From Actinomycetes bacterium (GTDB taxonomy: Bacteria; Actinomycetota; Acidimicrobiia; Spongiisociales; UBA5794): 11,487 nucleotides of DNA. Of this stretch, positions 6,563 through 11,487 are shown piece by piece. Positions within the stretch are counted from its first letter, which is position 1. Every line of letters starts with the position of its first letter. The notes below the pieces were generated by a model, which saw only the letters and a list, made by a program, of their open reading frames with translations, was not told the origin of the DNA and made no database searches. A program made the translations under genes and the position numbers. The stretch is from assembly GCA_024640745.1 (NCBI GenBank), contig JAHEEL010000058.1, positions 1 to 11,487 on the forward strand. The letters run 5' to 3'.

Positions 6563-7321
6563 TCAGATTCCCAGCACGGCGTCCAGGCCGACGGTCACCG
6601 GTTCCGTGAGACCCCCAACCGCCGTGACGGCTGCCAGGACGCCCGGCATGAATGCGGTGCGGTCGGTGGTGTCGTGTCGAATCTCCAGCGTCTCGCCGGT
6701 CCCTCCGAACAGCACCTGCTGATGGGCCACGAGACCGGGGAGCCGCACCGCGTGGATCGCAACACCCGAGACCTCCGCCCCGCGTGCGCCCGGCACCAGC
6801 TCGATGGATTCGACCGCCCGCCGCTGCTCGGCCACCGCTGCGATCCGCTCCGCCGTCGCCATGGCCGTGCCGGAGGGAGCATCCGCCTTGCCGTCGTGGT
6901 GAAGCTCGATGATCTCCGCAGCGGCGAAGTGCGGTGCCGCGATCTCCGCGAGGCGCATCATGATCACGGCTCCAATCGAGAAGTTCGGAACGACGAGGCA
7001 GTTCGGCGGGCCGCTCCCCCACCGTTCGCGTAGCTCCTCGAGGCGGTGCGCGTCGAATCCCGACGTACCGACCACGGCATGGAGTCCCAGTTCCCGCCAG
7101 CTCGAAAGATTGCCCATGACCACGTCGGGTTTGGTGAATTCGACGACCACGTCGGCATCGGCCAGCGCATGCGGATCGTTGCCGACCGCCTTCCCCGCCA
7201 CGGTGGCGCCGGCGCTGATCGGGTCGTAGAGCGGCCCGAGCTCGAGATCCTGAACCGCGGCGACGGTCACCGCGACCAGACTGCCCATCCGGCCACCCGC
7301 ACCAGACACGGCGACGATCAT
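6563..7321 (-). CDS. dapB: 4-hydroxy-tetrahydrodipicolinate reductase
   Basis: Cytoplasmic NAD(P)H-dependent reductase, the step after DapA in diaminopimelate and lysine synthesis. It has 252 residues, normal for the family. The Rossmann nucleotide loop is GAGGRMG (7-13). VGTSG lies at 84-88 and VPNFSIGA at 111-118. The signature ELHHDGKADAPSGTA (139-153) holds catalytic H141 and K145 and the substrate-binding SGT. The ATG overlaps the stop of the upstream M16 peptidase gene as ATGA. A strong GGAGGAG lies 8 nt before it, so this internal cistron is read by ordinary ribosome binding or coupling. It converges on the thioredoxin-TPR gene. Confidence 0.97.
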   Translation of the reverse strand: MIVAVSGAGGRMGSLVAVTVAAVQDLELGPLYDPISAGATVAGKAVGNDPHALADADVVVEFTKPDVVMGNLSSWRELGLHAVVGTSGFDAHRLEELRERWGSGPPNCLVVPNFSIGAVIMMRLAEIAAPHFAAAEIIELHHDGKADAPSGTAMATAERIAAVAEQRRAVESIELVPGARGAEVSGVAIHAVRLPGLVAHQQVLFGGTGETLEIRHDTTDRTAFMPGVLAAVTAVGGLTEPVTVGLDAVLGI

Positions 7322-8568
7322 CGGACGAACTCCTCCAGATCTGCGTCTTCGAACGGTCCCGTTGCCCCGATGACGTATGGCCCCGCGTACGCGGCGCGGG
7401 CGACTTCGATCACATCGGCGGTTGAGACGGCATCCACTCTCGCGACGATCTCGTCGACCGACACGTGCTCGAGGCCAGTGATCTCGTTCCGGCCGAGACG
7501 GTTCATTCGCCCGTCGGCATCCTCGAGTGAGATCGCCAGCGAGCCTTGCACGTGACCCTTGGCCCGCACGAGCTCCTCATCCGTGACGCCGGACTCCATC
7601 AGCTTGTCCATCTCGCCGCGCACCAACTTGAGGACTTCGTTCGTCTGGTTCGGTGTGGTTCCGACGTAGACCGCATTGGCCCCTGCGTCCGCAAACGGCA
7701 TCCGAAACGCGTGAACCGCGTAGGCGAGGCCCCGCAACTCGCGGATCTCCCGAAAGAGTCGGCTGGACATACCGCCGCCCAGCACATGATCGGCAACGAT
7801 CAGGGCGTAGCGGCGATCATCGTTGCGCATGATGCTGGGACCGCCGAGGATCAGGTGGGCTTGCTCCGTGTCGCGGTGCCGCACCGAGACGCCCGCGTTG
7901 GGATCCGGTGCCGAGAGCGCCCGTCCGACGTCGCCGCCTTCCCATCCTGCAAATGAGGCCCCGACGATGTCGACGAGCCGGCCGTGGTCGATCCTGCCGG
8001 CCGCCGCAATCACCGTGGATTCGGGCGAGTAGCGACGGGCCCAATACCCATGGATCGTGTCGCGGCTCATAGTCGTGATCGAATCGGGGGTGCCGAGGAT
8101 CGGCGGGGAGAGCGGATGGCCGGACCACAGGGCCGTGACGAATTGCTCGTGGGCAACGTCGGTCGGGTCATCCTCGTTCATGTTGATCTCTTCGAGCACC
8201 ACGCCCCGCTCGTTGTCGATCTCCTCCTGGCGGAAGGCCGGGCGCTGAATCATCTCGCCCAAGATCTCCACACCCAGCGGAAGGTCTGCATCACGAAGCC
8301 GCGCCCAGTAGCACGTGTACTCCTTCGAGGTGAAGGCGTTGTGGCGCGCCCCGATCGCGTCGAACGCCTCGCTGATACGACGCGCCGACCACTGCGCGGA
8401 CCCTTTGAACAGGAGGTGTTCGAGGAAGTGGCTGGCTCCGGCTTCGGCGGGAACCTCGTCGCGGCTCCCGGTGTCGACCCACGCCCCGATCGAGAGCGAC
8501 CGAAGGGAGGGCATGTCCTGCGAGATGATGCGCAGCCCGTTCGGCAGCGTCGTGAGGTCGTAGTGCAT
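7318..8568 (-). CDS. M16 family zinc peptidase (processing-peptidase type)
   Basis: Zinc metallopeptidase of the pitrilysin/mitochondrial processing peptidase family, 416 residues. The inverted zinc motif HFLEH is at 47-51, and E127 in VLEEINM gives the third ligand at the usual 76-residue distance. The second, non-catalytic lobe is present, with the conserved GGGMSSRLFREIRELRGLAYAV region in its early part. One polypeptide thus contains both lobes, as in other short bacterial members, which usually dimerise. No signal peptide is visible, so it is probably cytoplasmic. In actinobacteria this gene (PepR-like) commonly follows pnp and precedes dapB; the dapB link is kept here by an ATGA overlap. 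The start has a TANNNT box 8 nt upstream. The physiological substrate is not known from sequence. Confidence 0.93.
   Translation of the reverse strand: MHYDLTTLPNGLRIISQDMPSLRSLSIGAWVDTGSRDEVPAEAGASHFLEHLLFKGSAQWSARRISEAFDAIGARHNAFTSKEYTCYWARLRDADLPLGVEILGEMIQRPAFRQEEIDNERGVVLEEINMNEDDPTDVAHEQFVTALWSGHPLSPPILGTPDSITTMSRDTIHGYWARRYSPESTVIAAAGRIDHGRLVDIVGASFAGWEGGDVGRALSAPDPNAGVSVRHRDTEQAHLILGGPSIMRNDDRRYALIVADHVLGGGMSSRLFREIRELRGLAYAVHAFRMPFADAGANAVYVGTTPNQTNEVLKLVRGEMDKLMESGVTDEELVRAKGHVQGSLAISLEDADGRMNRLGRNEITGLEHVSVDEIVARVDAVSTADVIEVARAAYAGPYVIGATGPFEDADLEEFVR
7330..7336 (-). promoter_or_regulatory. Strong ribosome-binding site of dapB
   Basis: GGAGGAG on the minus strand ends 8 nt before the dapB ATG, inside the last codons of the M16 gene. 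It contrasts with the promoter-proximal genes, which have none. Confidence 0.7.
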
Positions 8569-8576
8569 AGGCGTCG

Positions 8577-8582
8577 ATGATA
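8577..8582 (-). promoter_or_regulatory. -10 box of the M16-dapB operon (leaderless type)
   Basis: TATCAT on the minus strand fits TANNNT and is followed by 8 nt and the ATG at 8568. The expected -35 zone (about 8600-8605) has no TTGACA likeness and falls inside a palindrome. Confidence 0.55.
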
Positions 8583-8595
8583 GGGAGCTGCACTC

Positions 8596-8617
8596 CGAAC
8601 GCCCGGCGTGGCGTTCG
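8596..8617. promoter_or_regulatory. 8-bp inverted repeat over the -35 zone of the M16-dapB promoter
   Basis: CGAACGCC and GGCGTTCG are perfect 8-base arms separated by 6 bases. The element sits 14 bp upstream of the -10 box and covers the place of the -35 box. That is a common position for a dimeric regulator's operator. No T-tract follows on either strand, which argues against a simple terminator. Confidence 0.4.
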
Positions 8618-8679
8618 CGAGCGATCCTGCGGCGTTTCGCGGGTCTTCCTCAACGACCGGGGCCGCTCCGGTGGATCGG

Positions 8680-8704
8680 CGGCCGGCCGGGATCCCGCCA
8701 GCCG
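8680..8704 (-). terminator. GC-rich hairpin after the SLC12-like gene
   Basis: In the minus-strand RNA, 5'-CGGCTGGCGG pairs with CCGGCCGGCCG across a GATC loop. This gives ten base pairs with one bulged G and one G-T wobble. It lies about 43 bases beyond the stop of the cotransporter gene. There is no T-tract, as is common for actinobacterial terminators. Confidence 0.4.
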
Positions 8705-8720
8705 GAGGCCGCAGGACCAA

Positions 8721-8742
8721 CCGATCGATCGGACGGACGGAC
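8721..8742. repeat. 12-bp palindrome and three GGAC tandem units
   Basis: CCGATCGATCGG (8721-8732) is a perfect palindrome. It runs into three GGAC units (8731-8742) just beyond the stop of the cotransporter gene. No function can be read from it. Confidence 0.3.
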
Positions 8743-8746
8743 GGCG

Positions 8747-10978
8747 CTACGCCCGGCTCGCCGTGCCGGGTTCGACGCCGAGCAGCTGGCCGCGGAACGG
8801 GCCCGAGTTGCGGACCAGCAACACCGTCTGCAGGCCGGCCATCTGCTTGAGGAGGCGCTCGACCTGGGCTTCCGCCTCGTCGGGTTCGATCGCTTTCAGG
8901 CCGAGGAACACCACATCCGCGTCCTTGGAGCGGTCGTGGATGATCTCATGAATGGTCTGACCCTCAGGCTTCCGAATCACCTCATAGGTCGCTCCGATGC
9001 GCGCCGCGCTGATCATCTCTTCGAGGGTTCGCTCCGTCCGCTCAGCCATCATCTCGGTCGTCCCGATCGATTTGATGCTGATCGTTGCGTCGCGCCACCC
9101 GGAATCGAGAGACAGCAGATGGGCGAACAGCACGAGCAGATCACCGTTCTGCTGGAGTCCCCCCCACCAGACGTCGATCGACCGGCCGGTCGGTGCCAGC
9201 CGCTGCGGTACGGGACGGCAGACCACACTCGACTTCTGCAGCAGCGACAAATCCTCGATCGCTCGCAGCACGGTCGCCATTTCGTCGCGCCGTTCGCGCC
9301 AGCCGAACAGGACCGTGTTCGACGCAATCCCCGCGATGCCATTCGACTGTGCAACGGATACGATCCCGCGGCCGAGGTCTTGTACGATCTCAACCTCCCC
9401 GAACCCGGTGAGACCGGCATGCTCGAGCGCCTGGTTGAGGTCTCGCACCGCATCCGGTATTGCGGCCGCGTTTTCGGCGATCGATCCCTCGACCAGCTGG
9501 TTGACGGTGAGGATCCCGCGATCCTGCACCAGCCAATTGGCAAACCGGGCGGTTTGCAGGTCACGCTCCGGATCGGTGGTGAACATGAGGACGTTCGGGC
9601 GCCAGTTCCTCGGCTCCTCAGGGAGACGACGAAGCTGGAGCACCGTCGATCGCACGAACGACACCAGGGCGCTCCGCCGCACGTCTCCCCAGCGGGCGGT
9701 CAGTGCCCGCCTCCGGATGAGCAGATAGATCCCGAGCTCGACAACGAGCGCGAAGACAGAGGCGATCGGACTGATGAGGAACATCGCCCAGAAGCAGGCG
9801 GCGGCGCCCCCGAGCGAGATCGCCCAGTGCACCTTCATGGTGGGCCGGAACGACGGGTCTCCGCTCAACCGCTCGAGCCCCGCGACGAGGTTCACCATCC
9901 CGTACGTGGTGAGGAAGAACATCGTGAGGATCGGTGCAACCGCGTTGAGTCCGCCGAGCCCAACGGCGAGAAACGCGATGGTGGTCGTGATCAGCAGTGG
10001 AACGCCGGGACCTTGGATCGTGCCGATCCTCGCTGCGAACCGGCCGGGCAAGATTCGGTCGTTCACCAACGCCTCGAGTGTCCGGGGCGCGCCGAGAACG
10101 CTTCCGACCGCCGACGAGAAGATCGCTCCCCATAGGCCCGGGAAGATCAAGAACGCAACGCCGCCCGCGATCGTGAACCAGATGAGCGCGTCGTCCACGA
10201 GCTCTTGCGGCGATGCCGCCAGCGCGAGTCCGATCGTGACGGCCAAGTAGATCGCAAATCCGACAAGGACCGCAGCGAGCGTGCCCCGCGGGATCGACCG
10301 CGTCGGGTTCTTCAGATCGCCGGAGAGCGAGATCCCGGCCATGATCCCGGTCACCGCGGGGAAGAACACGGCGAACACCGCCCAGAACGCGACCGGGTCG
10401 TCGACGCGCGAAGCAAGTTCGACGCTCGTGGGCATCGACCGCACGACACCCACGAACAGCACGCTCAACGAGAGACCAATCGCCGCCATGATGGGAATCT
10501 GCAGTCGAAGGGCCACGCCCGCCCCGCGGGCAGCGAGCAACGCAACCAGCACGACCGTGACGGCGGCTACCGGCATCTGGGGCAGGTCGGGCCACACGAA
10601 CTGCAGCGACTCAGCAAGACCGTATGCGTAGAGCGTGATCGAGAACGCCTGCGCCAGGAAGAGCGGGAGACCGATCGCCGCGCCGATCTCGACGCCGAGG
10701 CTGCGCGAGATGATGTAGTAGGCGCCCCCCGGACCAACCTCCATGTTCGTCGCCACGGACGACACGGACAGCGCCGTCGCCAGCGTGATCAGGTTCGCCA
10801 GGACGACGATCGCCAAGGCCCCAACAAGCCCCACGTTGCCCACCACCCACCCGGCACGCAGGTAGAGGATCACGCCGAGGATGGTCAGAATCGAAGGGGT
10901 GAAGACGCCGATGAACGTACCGAGACCCCCGCGATCGGTTCCGCCGAGCGAGCGCAGGCGCGCAAGTACGGACGTCAT
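8747..10978 (-). CDS. SLC12-type cation-chloride cotransporter (APC superfamily)
   Basis: Membrane transporter of 743 residues, counted from the ATG at 10978. About twelve membrane segments occupy residues 20-425, followed by a soluble C-terminal domain of about 300 residues. Stretches resembling eukaryotic KCC/NKCC proteins are: GVFTPSILTILGVILYLRAGWVVG (24-47), GGAYYIISRSLG (84-95), FFPAVTGIMAGISLSGDLKNPTRSIP (205-230) and NWRPNVLMF (458-466) at the entry to the SLC12 C-terminal domain. That domain separates it from plain amino-acid permeases. Substrates in bacterial members are poorly known: electroneutral Na/K/Cl movement is the family role, and amino-acid transport is the alternative. 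A GTG at 10984 is a possible start two codons upstream. The ATG was chosen because it overlaps the stop of a 14-codon leader ORF as ATGA. It ends 178 bp before the M16 start. Confidence 0.85.
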   Translation of the reverse strand: MTSVLARLRSLGGTDRGGLGTFIGVFTPSILTILGVILYLRAGWVVGNVGLVGALAIVVLANLITLATALSVSSVATNMEVGPGGAYYIISRSLGVEIGAAIGLPLFLAQAFSITLYAYGLAESLQFVWPDLPQMPVAAVTVVLVALLAARGAGVALRLQIPIMAAIGLSLSVLFVGVVRSMPTSVELASRVDDPVAFWAVFAVFFPAVTGIMAGISLSGDLKNPTRSIPRGTLAAVLVGFAIYLAVTIGLALAASPQELVDDALIWFTIAGGVAFLIFPGLWGAIFSSAVGSVLGAPRTLEALVNDRILPGRFAARIGTIQGPGVPLLITTTIAFLAVGLGGLNAVAPILTMFFLTTYGMVNLVAGLERLSGDPSFRPTMKVHWAISLGGAAACFWAMFLISPIASVFALVVELGIYLLIRRRALTARWGDVRRSALVSFVRSTVLQLRRLPEEPRNWRPNVLMFTTDPERDLQTARFANWLVQDRGILTVNQLVEGSIAENAAAIPDAVRDLNQALEHAGLTGFGEVEIVQDLGRGIVSVAQSNGIAGIASNTVLFGWRERRDEMATVLRAIEDLSLLQKSSVVCRPVPQRLAPTGRSIDVWWGGLQQNGDLLVLFAHLLSLDSGWRDATISIKSIGTTEMMAERTERTLEEMISAARIGATYEVIRKPEGQTIHEIIHDRSKDADVVFLGLKAIEPDEAEAQVERLLKQMAGLQTVLLVRNSGPFRGQLLGVEPGTASRA

Positions 10979-11019
10979 CTGCACTCGCCCGGTCGGCGAC
11001 GCCGCATGGATCCTGTCAT
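10975..11019 (-). CDS. Possible 14-codon Arg-rich leader ORF before the cotransporter
   Basis: Reads MTGSMRRRRPGECR and stops in a TGA that overlaps the ATG of the cotransporter gene (ATGA). Its own ATG stands 8 nt after a TANNNT box (TAGGCT), which is exactly how the leaderless genes in this window begin. No comparable box precedes the cotransporter start itself. Four consecutive arginine codons (CGG CGT CGC CGA) are all different. If translated, it would couple translation of the transporter to the leader and could act as an attenuation-type sensor. It could equally be a fortuitous short frame; no homologue can be judged at this length. Confidence 0.4.
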   Translation of the reverse strand: MTGSMRRRRPGECR

Positions 11020-11027
11020 GGCCGCGG

Positions 11028-11033
11028 AGCCTA
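11028..11033 (-). promoter_or_regulatory. -10 box upstream of the leader ORF and cotransporter
   Basis: TAGGCT on the minus strand fits TANNNT. It is followed by 8 nt and the leader ORF's ATG at 11019. The cotransporter start lies 49 nt downstream of the box, so either the leader is translated or the gene has a short untranslated leader. Confidence 0.45.
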
Positions 11034-11089
11034 CCGCTTGTGCTCTCTCCAGATGGCTACCTCGGCCATACGAGAGGGCTCGCGTCCGA

Positions 11090-11487
11090 CTAGTCGTCGA
11101 CCTGCGGCGACCTTCGCAGCGCCTTCGTGCGCGATCTCGCCCGCTTCCCCTCGACCCGTCGCCGGCGGGCCGACCGGCTCGGCTTCGTCGGTCTCCGCTT
11201 CGGCGGATCGGGCCGCAGCGCGTCATCGAGGATCTCGACAAGGCGCCGACGCGCGATCTGGCGATTGCGCCACTGCGACCGGCTCTCATCGACCACCACC
11301 ACGATCTCGCACCGGCCGCCGAGTTTGGCAAGCAGCCGGCTTCGCGATGGCTCGTCGAACGCGCGCGACGCTGCCACGTCGAATCGCAGTTCCACGCGCG
11401 TGTTGGACCGGTTTGCGTGCTGTCCGCCCGGTCCACCGGTCGGCGAGAACGTCCACGAGAGCTCATCGTTGGGAATCACGATGGCCC
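11090..11487 (-). CDS. arfB: ArfB-like peptidyl-tRNA hydrolase, ribosome rescue, 5' end at window edge
   Basis: Small release-factor-like protein (ArfB/YaeJ/ICT1 type) that hydrolyses peptidyl-tRNA on stalled ribosomes without reading a stop codon. The catalytic GGQ lies in PTGGPGGQHANRSNTRVELRFD. There is no codon-recognition domain, and the C-terminal tail is very basic (runs of Arg and Lys over the last 40 residues), as needed to enter the empty mRNA channel. From a GTG at 11479 the product is 129 residues. However, the frame is open to the edge, and family members have an I/V-rich strand (here AIVIP) before this point, so the true start probably lies just outside. It is on the same strand as the cotransporter, with 71 bp between its stop and the leader ORF's ATG. 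Confidence 0.86.
   Translation of the reverse strand, partial: AIVIPNDELSWTFSPTGGPGGQHANRSNTRVELRFDVAASRAFDEPSRSRLLAKLGGRCEIVVVVDESRSQWRNRQIARRRLVEILDDALRPDPPKRRPTKPSRSARRRRVEGKRARSRTKALRRSPQVDD

Noticed and set aside
8577..8951. Plus-strand frame starting in the gap between the M16 and cotransporter genes
   Set aside because: Most of it is antisense to the cotransporter, the gap part has no family likeness, and no TANNNT-ATG signal precedes it.
8936..10135. Plus-strand open frame of 399 codons opposite the cotransporter
   Set aside because: It is antisense to a complete SLC12-like protein; its composition (many Arg, Asp, Glu, Pro) is that of a shadow frame.
1..11487. CRISPR array, tRNA, rRNA, insertion sequence or prophage
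   Set aside because: No regularly spaced repeats of CRISPR length, no cloverleaf, no transposase, integrase or terminal repeats were seen; the heptad array is far too short and compact to be CRISPR.

Overview
The window comes from a GC-rich bacterium, most likely an actinomycete-type organism (phylum Actinomycetota; a class such as Acidimicrobiia is a guess). The evidence is the gene order M16 peptidase - dapB - dapA - RNase J - ftsK, which is an actinobacterial block, together with the base composition and the promoter style. I see no tRNA, rRNA, CRISPR array, insertion sequence or phage gene. Coding density is high and no gene-free stretch exceeds 300 bases.

Layout from left to right: the first 15 codons of an unidentified minus-strand gene (45-1); ftsK, minus (2402-159); a small plus-strand gene for a stand-alone GUN4-like domain (2582-3046); dapA then rnj, minus, overlapping by ATGA (5582-4686 and 4689-3061); a thioredoxin-TPR protein of the CnoX/YbbN type, plus (5625-6470); an unusual inverted array of 7-bp repeats at the convergent junction (6471-6551); an M16 processing peptidase then dapB, minus, again overlapping by ATGA (8568-7318 and 7321-6563); a prokaryotic SLC12-type cation-chloride cotransporter, minus (10978-8747), preceded by a possible 14-codon arginine-rich leader ORF that overlaps it by ATGA; and the bulk of an ArfB-like ribosome-rescue hydrolase, minus, at the right edge.

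Working together: DapA and DapB catalyse the first two committed steps of the lysine/meso-diaminopimelate pathway, which feeds peptidoglycan. FtsK pumps chromosomes through the division septum, and RNase J turns over RNA. The M16 peptidase belongs to the same conserved housekeeping block. The two plus-strand genes (GUN4-like and thioredoxin-TPR) sit inside this block as opposite-strand insertions.

The most striking regulatory pattern is that all seven promoter-proximal starts have a TANNNT -10 box exactly 7 or 8 nt before the ATG and no ribosome-binding site. This predicts leaderless mRNAs. Operon-internal starts instead use ATGA overlaps, in one case with a strong GGAGGAG. The items most worth a second look are the orphan GUN4-like protein, the 4+4 heptad inverted repeat, the Arg-rich leader ORF before the cotransporter, and the mutually overlapping dapA/thioredoxin promoters.
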